A stretch of DNA of 64,000 nucleotides, taken from the NCBI GenBank assembly GCA_021636625.1, contig JAJWLX010000007.1:1-64000 (forward strand). The letters run 5' to 3'. The notes below the pieces were generated by a model. It did no database searches. It had not been told where the DNA came from and saw only the letters and a program-made list of their open reading frames with translations. Shown piece by piece: positions 34,020 to 42,607 of the stretch. This DNA comes from Prevotella sp. GTDB taxonomy: Bacteria; Bacteroidota; Bacteroidia; Bacteroidales; Bacteroidaceae. Both the position numbers and the translations under genes were made by a program. Within the stretch, counting starts at the first letter, position 1. Each line of letters opens with the position of its first letter.

Positions 34020-34210
34020 GGGATAAGGACTATAAGTCTATACATCCATGTTACGTAGTTAAGGGGGCTAAGGTATCTGCAATCTACCTTACTTTTGTTG
34101 AAACCTGCAAGCTAATGGCAATGGCTCCACTGGATTTCTTCAGGGGATTCTTTGACATAATTGTAGCTGGAAGAAGGGATTATGCCTTGATGACAGTTAA
34201 ACCTGTTTAA
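34016..34210 (+). pseudogene. IS66-type transposase C-terminal remnant
   Basis: The 64 codons include 'SAIYLTFVETCKLMAMAPLDFF' features and 'IVAGRRDYALM', like the tail of Bacteroidota IS66 TnpC (ieTCk...dyf...). There is no catalytic part. It directly follows the truncated rfbC fragment, so an IS66 insertion or deletion probably broke that gene. Confidence 0.55.
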
Positions 34211-34336
34211 AAATCAGAAAAGTCCAATTTCTTAAAATACCCTGTATCCCCAGTAAACACTGGGGATGGAGTTGTATTGCCATAGGGGTTGGATGCTTAC
34301 GAAAAGAAAGAAATTCAAACTCCACTTTCTCATAAA

Positions 34337-34741
34337 ATGATAGAGATAGCTTCGGAACTCTTGTTAGCTATAGAACATCAGAACTTGACAAGTTTGCAAG
34401 ATGGTTCGGTAGAAAAGTTCTTGCTTGACAAAGTGGAATTTAAAGATGTTTCTACAACAGTTTACAATATTGCCAAAGATTTTGTGACGGGACAGGTGAC
34501 TATAACTCCTTCAGCTTTCACCCTTCTTCATCGTTTTGTTGAGCAAACGAATCAGTTTGAAGTCAATTATGAAGGTTTTATGAACCAATGTATGATAAGG
34601 TTGATAAATAATTCAGAATGCCAAAATATCATTTTAGGCAATAAAGAATTTTATGCTAATATTATGCGAGGAAGATTAGACAAAGCATCGGAATTAAAGA
34701 AAATGATGGAAGAAATTGTTGTAAAAAAATGTTTTAAATAA
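34337..34741 (+). CDS. Hypothetical protein, about 134 residues
   Basis: The frame is open from TTG 34289; ATG 34337 (MIEIASELLL) is the first good start. Soluble and helical, no family recognised. It lies 78 bp before the PARIS-like ATPase gene in the same direction and could belong with it, or be the tail of a gene cut by the upstream rearrangement. Confidence 0.45.
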   Translation: MIEIASELLLAIEHQNLTSLQDGSVEKFLLDKVEFKDVSTTVYNIAKDFVTGQVTITPSAFTLLHRFVEQTNQFEVNYEGFMNQCMIRLINNSECQNIILGNKEFYANIMRGRLDKASELKKMMEEIVVKKCFK

Positions 34742-34819
34742 ACAATTTCATTCATTTTGTGTGGAACTAATGGATTAAGCTTATCACTTATTTCCATTAA
34801 TATAAATAGGTTTACAACT

Positions 34820-36205
34820 ATGTTTTATTTTAGTTTTACTTCAGAACCGTTTATACGAAAGTTTTGTATATATGGTTTGTTTGGTTATAAGGATGTAGAA
34901 ATTGGTTTTGAAGAACCGTTTAAAATCTTGGTTGGTGAAAACGGTTCTGGAAAGACAACGATTCTGAATTGCCTTTACTATACCTTGATGAAAAAGTTTG
35001 AGCCTTTGTCTAAAATACGCTTTGATAAGATAAAGATTGATTTTAGACACAAGAAAACTTTGGAATTTGCAAAATACGAGGTAGATGCCATGGTTGAAGC
35101 AGAGAAGAAATTTCAAAATACTCCTTTTTATCGCTCGCTGTCTCAACAATTTACCAGCAAAGACATAGAATCGTTGGCAAAAATGATTTATTCTGATAGG
35201 ACAGAGGCAGAGCAGACAAAAGAGATGTTGACTTTTACTCGAAAATTAGGTTTTGATTTCAAAACACCTTCATCCTATATGTATAATAACGTCAAGAGAT
35301 TGGTGAATGAGCACTTATCAATGAATCTTGCTCATAGATTGGAGGTTCTGGATGATGTCCTAAAGTCAAAGATTCTCTATTTCCCGACTTATCGTAGAGT
35401 GGAGTCTGCTTTAGGTAATTTTGAGGAAATCAATAAAAAACTTGCAGAAGCAAATCCTTTTTTTGATAGAATTGATGTTGAGAAGATATTCCAAGATGAG
35501 CAAATGCAATTTGGAATGGAGGATGTATATGATAGCATTCATAAGATAACGTCTGAAATTTATAGTAAAACAATGGATGGCTTTAGCGTAATTATGGGTG
35601 ATATGCTCGGTCAGTTGTCAAAAACTAACATAGGAAAGGATGTTGGTTACAATTTCGATAATAAAGTCATTCAGATAATTTTGGATAGATTGGGTGATAC
35701 AATCAAAGAAGAAGATAAAAAACAAATAGTGAGTTATGCAAATAGTGGCAATCTGAATAATTCTAATTTGAACTTTTTGATTTCAAAGTTAGCTAATCTT
35801 TATGATGAGCAGAAGGCTTTAGATAAGGCTCTCAAGGTTTTCAAGGATACCTGCAACCATTATTTGTCAGAAAAGCAATTTGTATATAATGAAAGTGCCA
35901 TAGATTTGCATATAGAGTCATCTCATAATCAAGAAGAGTTAGATTTGGAATGCCTTTCATCTGGCGAGAAGCAGATTGTATCTTTGTTTGCTAAGCTCTT
36001 TTTGGATGTGGATAGTTCTTTTATCATGTTGTTGGATGAACCAGAATTAAGTCTGTCTGTATTATGGCAAGAAAAACTATTGCCAGACATTTTGAGATCA
36101 CAGAAATGTAACTTTATGCTGGCTGTGACACATTCTCCGTTTATCTATGATAATGAATTGGAAGATTCTGCACAGGCAATTTCTGATTTTATAAAGGAGA
36201 AATAA
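34820..36205 (+). CDS. AAA-family ATPase, AriA-like (PARIS-type defence)
   Basis: 461 residues. Walker A 'GENGSGKTT' (39-47) follows a short beta start, as in RecF/SMC-like ATPases. A long helical middle with 'FPTYRRVESALG' comes next, then the signature 'LSSGEKQI' (about 385) and Walker B 'IMLLDEPELSL' (about 405-415). Together with the DUF4435 gene that starts one base after its stop, this is the AriA-AriB order of PARIS, which senses phage anti-restriction proteins. ATG 34820 is chosen over the open frame from 34757. Confidence 0.7.
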   Translation: MFYFSFTSEPFIRKFCIYGLFGYKDVEIGFEEPFKILVGENGSGKTTILNCLYYTLMKKFEPLSKIRFDKIKIDFRHKKTLEFAKYEVDAMVEAEKKFQNTPFYRSLSQQFTSKDIESLAKMIYSDRTEAEQTKEMLTFTRKLGFDFKTPSSYMYNNVKRLVNEHLSMNLAHRLEVLDDVLKSKILYFPTYRRVESALGNFEEINKKLAEANPFFDRIDVEKIFQDEQMQFGMEDVYDSIHKITSEIYSKTMDGFSVIMGDMLGQLSKTNIGKDVGYNFDNKVIQIILDRLGDTIKEEDKKQIVSYANSGNLNNSNLNFLISKLANLYDEQKALDKALKVFKDTCNHYLSEKQFVYNESAIDLHIESSHNQEELDLECLSSGEKQIVSLFAKLFLDVDSSFIMLLDEPELSLSVLWQEKLLPDILRSQKCNFMLAVTHSPFIYDNELEDSAQAISDFIKEK

Positions 36206-37120
36206 ATGGCTGATAATATTACTCCAAAATCATTAAAAGACAGAACAAGTGACTTTGCTGTTTGTAAGCAAAAGTATTTATTAATGAAGAATCATGGGAA
36301 GATAATTTGTTTTGTAGAAGGAAAATATGATAGTGATTATTATTTAGATAAATTTCGTAATCATTTAGGGGATAACTTTAATATTTTAGTTTGTTCGAAT
36401 AAGAAAAACGTCTTGAAAGTATATTCTGATTTTTATAATTCAGATCATTTAAGTGTCAAAATGGGATTCTTTGTTGATCATGATTTTGATGAAGACATTA
36501 ATGATCCCCTTATTTATGTTACGGATAGATATTCTATTGAGAATTACTATTGTTCAATTTCTGCAATGAATAGGTTGCTTCAGTATGGCTTAAAAGTAGA
36601 AGATAATCAGGAAAGAAATGATGTGATAGCATATTATCAAGCTTGTGCAAATGATTTTCATCAGACTATTGCTGAGTTTAATTCATTTTATTCGATTATG
36701 AAAAAGAAGCAAAGGCTGAATTGTGATACATATAAAGTCTGTCTAACGGATAATTTTCCTACTAAATTAGCTACGGTCGATGTTGATAATTGCATAAAGA
36801 AGTATAATTTGAATACTTTACTTTCTGAGTATCGTTTGCCCAATGAGTTGATTTCTCAAAATGAATTGGATAATGAACTTGCCGATTTGATAGCAAAAGG
36901 TCCTTTTAATTCTTTTAGAGGGAAATATGAACTTGAATTCACATTTAAATTCATAGATAAGATGGTAAAAGAGACAAATCAAAAATTGCCTTCACGAAAA
37001 GTTCAAAATAAAATTTCTGCAACACTCAATAAAAAATGCTTTATGTCTGATTATGCTCAATATGCAGATATTGCTGATGGGCTGCTAGAGTATTTGCAGA
37101 AGGTGAAAGTTGGGTTGTAA
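36206..37120 (+). CDS. DUF4435 (TOPRIM-like) protein, AriB-like
   Basis: 304 residues. The DUF4435 pattern is clear: 'ICFVEGKYDSDYY' (Glu about 35), 'GFFVDHDFDE' (acidic pair about 92-96) and 'TDRYSIENYY' (about 109-118). In PARIS the AriB partner is a TOPRIM nuclease that cleaves host tRNA once released by AriA. The zero-gap junction with the ATPase gene supports a working pair. OLD/Gabija-like arrangements are an alternative, but the DUF4435 signature favours PARIS. Confidence 0.7.
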   Translation: MADNITPKSLKDRTSDFAVCKQKYLLMKNHGKIICFVEGKYDSDYYLDKFRNHLGDNFNILVCSNKKNVLKVYSDFYNSDHLSVKMGFFVDHDFDEDINDPLIYVTDRYSIENYYCSISAMNRLLQYGLKVEDNQERNDVIAYYQACANDFHQTIAEFNSFYSIMKKKQRLNCDTYKVCLTDNFPTKLATVDVDNCIKKYNLNTLLSEYRLPNELISQNELDNELADLIAKGPFNSFRGKYELEFTFKFIDKMVKETNQKLPSRKVQNKISATLNKKCFMSDYAQYADIADGLLEYLQKVKVGL

Positions 37121-37181
37121 ATATCATTCCAAAATATAATAGCTAATATTTATGTAATTTCTTGAAAAATAGTAATTTCCA

Positions 37182-38263
37182 ATGCAAAACAAACGTATTT
37201 TATGGATAGATGATGCTCGAACATTAACCATGTTATTGGTTATCATCGGGCACTGTACTTATACCAATTTGATGACACCTTATGGTGGTATTAGGTATTT
37301 CAGCAATATCTCATTCGAGGAGTATTCCTTTGGAGAGAAGCTGCTCTCTACGATGGTAGGCTTTATTTATTCGTTCCACATGCCATTGTTTATGATGCTG
37401 AGTGGAGCTTGCTTTAGTTTGACCATTCATAAGGTAGCAGGCTTGAAGGCATTTGTGAGTAACAAGGCAAGAAGACTTCTTGTGCCTTTCTTGTTTACCA
37501 CGTTGCTCTTGTCAGTGCCTCTAAAATATATGAGTGGTTATTATTCTGAGTCCGCTAACGTATTGGAGGATATAGTCCTGGGGCAATTCCTTTTGATGGG
37601 TAACTCGCATCTTTGGTTTGTTGCTAGCCTATTTTGGATATTTCTTATTTATTATGGCTTACACCAGAAACATCTAACGAATAAACGGTGGTTTCTGCCT
37701 AGTTTGGTAGGCATCTCTATAGTAGTAACGTATTTTACCAATAAGGGAATTGAGTTCCTGGGCATATTTGCTGCATTCAAACATTTGGTATATTTTGCAT
37801 TTGGCTTTAAGTATTTACGCAAGCTTGATGCAACGATGTGGGGGGGCAAATCTTACTGCTCAACATTGTAATTTATAGTCTCTTGTTCCTTGCCTTTTGG
37901 AAATATGGTAATGATACTGCTTTTATGAAAGTTGTTCATTATATCTATACGGTTGTGATGGGTGTATATGGCTCTATTATCATGATCCAGTTTACTAAAT
38001 ATTTTGGCAAATTTAATTGTATTACCAACTTCAGGCTTTACAAGACTTTCTCTCGTTATAGTTATGAACTCTATCTCTTCTCCGATCCTTTCAACTATGT
38101 GTTGGTATATCTGACATATATAGTTTTGGGAGATTTTGTAACGAGTAATGTGGATGCATTCCTTGCTTTCTTCATTAGATTCTTAGGAACCATCATCTTG
38201 GCGATGCTTGTGATTTATATAAAGAATAAGATTCAAACAATCACAAAAAATAATTTCGTATAA
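37182..38263 (+). pseudogene. Acyltransferase 3 (OafA/NodX-like), frameshifted at a G tract
   Basis: The first frame (37182-37871) encodes 'LWIDDARTLTMLLVIIGHC' (family His) and eight-odd membrane segments, then stops after a run of seven G (37840-37846). The second frame (37838-38263) continues with 'ILLLNIVIYSLLFLAFW' and the remaining membrane helices. Eight (or five) Gs would join them to one ~360-residue protein, the normal length for this integral-membrane O-acyltransferase family. As read, the product is truncated. A phase-variable on/off switch of polysaccharide acetylation is the attractive reading; a sequencing error in the G run is the dull one. Confidence 0.72.
37840..37846 (+). 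repeat. G7 homopolymer at the frameshift
   Basis: Seven G in a row, at the exact point where the acyltransferase changes frame. Confidence 0.85.
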
Positions 38264-38275
38264 AAGTTGTTGTGT

Positions 38276-39718
38276 ATGTCACAAAAATCAATAAAATTTA
38301 ATTTCTTATATAATATTTTGTTGCAGGTTTCAAAAGTGATATTCCCTTTGATAACTGCCCCTTATGTCGCTCGTGTTCTAGAACCAGAGGGCGTTGGCTT
38401 ATTTAATTTTGCGAATACTTATGCCAATTACTTTGCTTTGTTTGCTGCGTTGGGAGTCCCTTTTTATGGCATTCGTGAGATAGCAAAGGTAAGTGATGAT
38501 ATTGAATCCCAGACAAAATTCGTGTCTGAAATCATCTCCTTGTTGTTGGTTACTACAATATTATGTGTTGCTATATATTTAGGAACATTATTATTGATAC
38601 CTCAGCTGAATGAGAACTTTTTGATATTTATATTGTCAGCCCTTTGCCTCTATGTTACACCATTTAGAATAGATTGGTATTTTCAAGGAAAAGAGGAGTT
38701 TGGCTATATCACAATGCGCTCCTTGGTCATTAAGGTGGTGAGTATAGCTTGCTTGTTCATCTTTGTGCATGAAAAGTCTGATTTGATAAACTATGTAATC
38801 ATCAATGCGGCAAGTACTACGATTAATGAATTGTGGAATTATATCAAGTTGTATAAAACTGGTGTTCATCCATACTTGAGCTTGGACTTCAAGAAGCATT
38901 TAAAACCGTTGCTTGTTTTGTTCTCCTCTTCAGTAGCAATATCCATCTATACTATTTTGGATACGTTAATGCTAGGATTTATGACAGACTATAATCAAGT
39001 TGGTTATTACAATAGTGCTACCAATATCTCAAAATCAATACTGCCAATAGCAACCAGCCTTGCCGCTGTCGTTATGCCGAGAATGTCTTACTATACTAAG
39101 ACTGAAAATTGGGAAGAGATTAATCGTCTGCTTAAGAAATCGCTGGACGTTGTATCGTTCCTGTGTTTTCCGTTGATGATGGGTGTGATAGTTATTGCAC
39201 CAACATTCGTTCCATTATTCTTTGGCGATAAGTTCGTGAATGCAATCTTGCCTTTACAGGTTGTTATTGGTGTAGTTACAGCCATAGGATTTAATAATCT
39301 TCTGGGTATTCAGGTCTTGATAGGCTTGGGTAAGGATAAGCTGTTCCTTAATGCAGTTTTGGTAGGTACATTTTCTAATTTCTTTTTAAATCTTTTGTTG
39401 ATTCCATATATTGGTGCTGTCGGAGCTGCCATAGCATCGGTAACGGCAGAAACATTGATATTGTTTTACGAGGTATACTTGGTAAGAAAACATACGCAGA
39501 TAAGATTCTCTGGCTATAGAAACATCTTGATGTGTCTTATTGTGTCACTATTCTTTATACCAATAGAAATGTTGACTGGACATATTGTTTCAGGTTGGGG
39601 CGAAGTAATCTTATTCTTTGTCTTAGGAACATCATTCTATATCCTTGCAACATTTATGCTGAAAAATCCAGCTGTTATGTTGTTTGTTGAAGCTATTAAA
39701 AAGAAAATAAATCGTTAA
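38276..39718 (+). CDS. Wzx-type oligosaccharide flippase
   Basis: 480 residues of the MATE/MVF superfamily with about 12-14 membrane segments. The start 'SIKFNFLYNILLQVSKVIFPLITAPY' features and 'EPEGVGLFNFANTY' are the family's N-terminal pattern. It flips undecaprenyl-linked repeat units across the inner membrane for a Wzy-dependent pathway. ATG 38276 is preferred to TTG 38267. It is directly downstream of the acyltransferase and upstream of the glycyl radical enzyme. Confidence 0.85.
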   Translation: MSQKSIKFNFLYNILLQVSKVIFPLITAPYVARVLEPEGVGLFNFANTYANYFALFAALGVPFYGIREIAKVSDDIESQTKFVSEIISLLLVTTILCVAIYLGTLLLIPQLNENFLIFILSALCLYVTPFRIDWYFQGKEEFGYITMRSLVIKVVSIACLFIFVHEKSDLINYVIINAASTTINELWNYIKLYKTGVHPYLSLDFKKHLKPLLVLFSSSVAISIYTILDTLMLGFMTDYNQVGYYNSATNISKSILPIATSLAAVVMPRMSYYTKTENWEEINRLLKKSLDVVSFLCFPLMMGVIVIAPTFVPLFFGDKFVNAILPLQVVIGVVTAIGFNNLLGIQVLIGLGKDKLFLNAVLVGTFSNFFLNLLLIPYIGAVGAAIASVTAETLILFYEVYLVRKHTQIRFSGYRNILMCLIVSLFFIPIEMLTGHIVSGWGEVILFFVLGTSFYILATFMLKNPAVMLFVEAIKKKINR

Positions 39719-39731
39719 GAAAGGAAGAATT

Positions 39732-41762
39732 ATGAAGAGAACATTAAAAAAAGTAATAAAGAAATCATTAAAGTTGGTAGTTCCTCAGGATGCCATATTG
39801 TATTCCCGAGGGGTGAGGGAGTGTGCAAAGAGATATGATGTTAGTTTACTGGACTCTCTTCGACGTTATCAGCTTGTGCGAGGCAATCACCACTTGCCCC
39901 CAGTAGCGCAAATGGTAGATGCACAGGCAAAGTGCTATGAAAAGTTGAGATTGGACATAGCTGGTGATTACGTCTATCCCTATGATTGCTGGACGCAAAT
40001 TTCAACTCCGAAGGGAAAGTCATGGATTACTTCAATTACAGTCGATTATCAAGTCGTTTTGGAGTCATCCTTAAAAGCTATCGAGGCAGAGATTGATTCA
40101 TGCTCTAATCCAACTTTTAAAAGTGACGAGTTGCTCATGGTAAAAGCTCTGAGAGCTTTAAATGTCAGAATCCTTGATCTGTTAGCTGATAGAAAAGATG
40201 AAAGAGGAATAGTCTTGGCTTCTTATCACAGAGAGATGCTTGACTCTAAGCCTCGTTCATTTGATGAAGCATTGGAAAAACTTCTGTTTTATAATGGCTT
40301 GTTCTGGCAGGCAAGACATTATCACAATGGTTTGGGTCGTTTGGATATGATTCTAGATACTTATTATCAGCAAGATTTAGCTAACGGAAAGGAAACACGC
40401 CAGAGCATTAAAGAAAAGTTGAAAACTTTTGTCGAAATCCTCGGTAAGGATATTCATGCTAAAAGTCTCTCTTTAATTGGTGATACAGGACAATACATCT
40501 TGCTTGGCGGCATTGATAAGGAAGGTAATACTATTCAGAATGATTTGACGGAAATCTTCTTGGAGATTTTTACCGAGATGAATGTGCCAGACCCTAAGTT
40601 GATTCTTCGTGTTAACAAGGATACTAATGCTGCAGTTTGGGCTAAGGCGGTTGATTGTATTGTTACTGGTTGTGGCTCACCTTTGTTGATGAACGAAAAA
40701 CTCATTATGGATGGTATGATTGAGTTTGGTTATGACAAGGAAGATGTCTGGAATGTGGGTACTAGTGCATGCTGGGAACCTCTTATCATCGGAAAGTCGT
40801 TTGACCAAAATAACCCATTGCCAAGCATTATAGTAGTTAATGCTTTGACAGAGGTTATTAATTCCGGCAAAGATGCCTTAGATTTTGACTCTTTATTGGA
40901 AGCAACTAAGAAGGTAATCTCGCAGCAAATTAAAGACATGGTATGTGACCTGGATTTTTGTCCATCTCCTTTATACTCTCTATTCTTCGATGATTGTATC
41001 AAACGAGGAAAAGACTATACTGAAGGTGGAGCAAAGTATGCCTATCATGGTATGCAGGTTTGTAGTTTACCTAACTTGGTAAATTCATTGCTTAATGTGA
41101 AGTCTTATGTATTTGAGCAAAAGTTGCTTACGTTGAAACAATGCCGTGAAGCTCTCGCTAGCAATTTCGTGGGGCATGATGATATCAGAAAGTTGTTGTT
41201 GGCAAATCCATTGAAATTTGGAAGTGCAGACGCGCAAGTTGTTGAGCTGACTAATGGCTTGATGGATTACATCGGCAAGGAAGTTGAGAATTATACCATA
41301 AATGGTGAGAGAGTAAAGGTAGGTTTTAGTTCTCCTCAATATATTGTAGCAGGTAAAATGACAAAGGCATCCTTGGATGGTCGTTATGACAATGATCCTT
41401 TTGCTGTTCATATCTCGCCAATGTCTAGTAAGATTGACCTCCAAGAAGTCATCGACTTTGCTGGTTCTCTTCATTACTCAGGAAACCGCTTGAATGGTAA
41501 TGTGGTAGATTTTATTCTTCCTACAGCTTATGTCAAGCAACAGGACAAGCTGGTTATGATATTGAAATCAGCAATGACTAGTGGAGTATATGAGTTGCAA
41601 CTGAATGTGCTGGATGCAAAGACTCTTCGAGATGCTAAGGCTCATCCTGAGAAATATCCTCATTTGGTAGTTAGGGTATGGGGATTCAGTGCTTATTTTA
41701 ATGATCTCCCAGAAGAGTACAAGGATAATTTGATTAAACGAGCCGAAGAATATGCAGCCTGA
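39732..41762 (+). CDS. Glycyl radical enzyme (PFL-like family), unknown substrate
   Basis: 676 residues. Both hallmarks are present: a thiyl-radical Cys347 in 'GTSACWEPLI' (like the GCVE motif of dehydratase/lyase members, with Ala before and Trp after the Cys) and the glycyl-radical loop 'VRVWGFSAYFNDL' with Gly651. 'GDTGQYILLGGID' (about 253-265) is also family-typical. It has a single Cys, so it is not a PFL in the strict sense (which has Cys-Cys), and it is shorter than the usual 780-850 residues. Its activase overlaps the 3' end. These enzymes are oxygen-sensitive and do radical eliminations, decarboxylations or C-C cleavage. A place between Wzx and UDP-galactopyranose mutase implies a polysaccharide-linked substrate. 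Confidence 0.82.
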   Translation: MKRTLKKVIKKSLKLVVPQDAILYSRGVRECAKRYDVSLLDSLRRYQLVRGNHHLPPVAQMVDAQAKCYEKLRLDIAGDYVYPYDCWTQISTPKGKSWITSITVDYQVVLESSLKAIEAEIDSCSNPTFKSDELLMVKALRALNVRILDLLADRKDERGIVLASYHREMLDSKPRSFDEALEKLLFYNGLFWQARHYHNGLGRLDMILDTYYQQDLANGKETRQSIKEKLKTFVEILGKDIHAKSLSLIGDTGQYILLGGIDKEGNTIQNDLTEIFLEIFTEMNVPDPKLILRVNKDTNAAVWAKAVDCIVTGCGSPLLMNEKLIMDGMIEFGYDKEDVWNVGTSACWEPLIIGKSFDQNNPLPSIIVVNALTEVINSGKDALDFDSLLEATKKVISQQIKDMVCDLDFCPSPLYSLFFDDCIKRGKDYTEGGAKYAYHGMQVCSLPNLVNSLLNVKSYVFEQKLLTLKQCREALASNFVGHDDIRKLLLANPLKFGSADAQVVELTNGLMDYIGKEVENYTINGERVKVGFSSPQYIVAGKMTKASLDGRYDNDPFAVHISPMSSKIDLQEVIDFAGSLHYSGNRLNGNVVDFILPTAYVKQQDKLVMILKSAMTSGVYELQLNVLDAKTLRDAKAHPEKYPHLVVRVWGFSAYFNDLPEEYKDNLIKRAEEYAA

Positions 41763-42597
41763 TAAATTGCGTGTAACAGGAATCCAAAGACTATGTGTCA
41801 GTGACGGACCTGGGGTAAGAACTGTTGTTTTCTTGAAAGGGTGTTACTTGCATTGTCCTTGGTGTTGTAACCCAGAGGCTATTCATTATGAAGAAGATGC
41901 TAGTTTCAAGAGAGGTGAGTGTGTGGATTCCCCATTGCTTTGCTCTTCATGTGTTTTACATAAAGGTAATGCCCCTTTGACAAAATGCCCCTATCATGTA
42001 TATGAGGAAGTAAGCAATGATTATGGTTGTGGAGAATTACTTGAGTTGCTGATGAAGGATAGCCATGTGTTAGAGAATGGTGGGGTAACCTTTTCTGGTG
42101 GAGAGCCATTACTTCATGCGTTGCCTCTGAAACCTTTGTTGACAACATTGAAAGATAAAGGTGTCAATATTGCTTTTGAGACGACATTATATGCACCAAC
42201 TAATCACTTTGATGCAGTAGTAAATGATGTGGATTATTGGTTAGTGGATGTGAAGTTCCAATATGGTTTGATTCCTAATCGTGATTACGAGTTGGAAGAG
42301 GGATGTTTTGAGACGAACTTACAAAATCTACAAGGTAGAGTTGGTAAGGCAAATATCACATATAGGATGGTTCTGATGAGTGAGGTGTTAGATAAAGCGG
42401 ATGATATTGCTCGTCGTCTTCTTTCTCATAACATACAGAAGATAGAACTACTCCCTTGTCATTCTTTGGCAGAGAACAAATATAAACAATTAGAAAAATC
42501 ATTCCATAAGTTTGGCACTCCTGCACAGCAAGAATTAAATAATTTCTCTTTGCAGTTGTCAAATTTTGGCATACATGCTACTTATCCAGAATTATAA
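41752..42597 (+). CDS. Radical-SAM activase of the glycyl radical enzyme
   Basis: 281 residues. The SAM iron-sulfur motif CxxxCxxC is Cys31, Cys35, Cys38 in 'KGCYLHCPWCCN'; 'SDGPGVRTVVFLKGC' before it and 'FSGGEPLLH' (about 117) after it are standard for glycyl-radical-enzyme activases. Between them, a Cys-rich insert (ECVD...CSSC...KCPYH, about 60-88) could hold a further cluster, although it has fewer cysteines than the usual two-cluster ferredoxin insert. It overlaps the enzyme gene by 11 bp. It installs the glycyl radical on Gly651 of that protein. Confidence 0.88.
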   Translation: MQPDKLRVTGIQRLCVSDGPGVRTVVFLKGCYLHCPWCCNPEAIHYEEDASFKRGECVDSPLLCSSCVLHKGNAPLTKCPYHVYEEVSNDYGCGELLELLMKDSHVLENGGVTFSGGEPLLHALPLKPLLTTLKDKGVNIAFETTLYAPTNHFDAVVNDVDYWLVDVKFQYGLIPNRDYELEEGCFETNLQNLQGRVGKANITYRMVLMSEVLDKADDIARRLLSHNIQKIELLPCHSLAENKYKQLEKSFHKFGTPAQQELNNFSLQLSNFGIHATYPEL

Positions 42598-42607
42598 AGA
42601 TTAGAAA

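Noticed and set aside
37838..38263. Separate 141-residue membrane protein
   Set aside because: It is the direct continuation of the acyltransferase after the G tract, not an independent gene.
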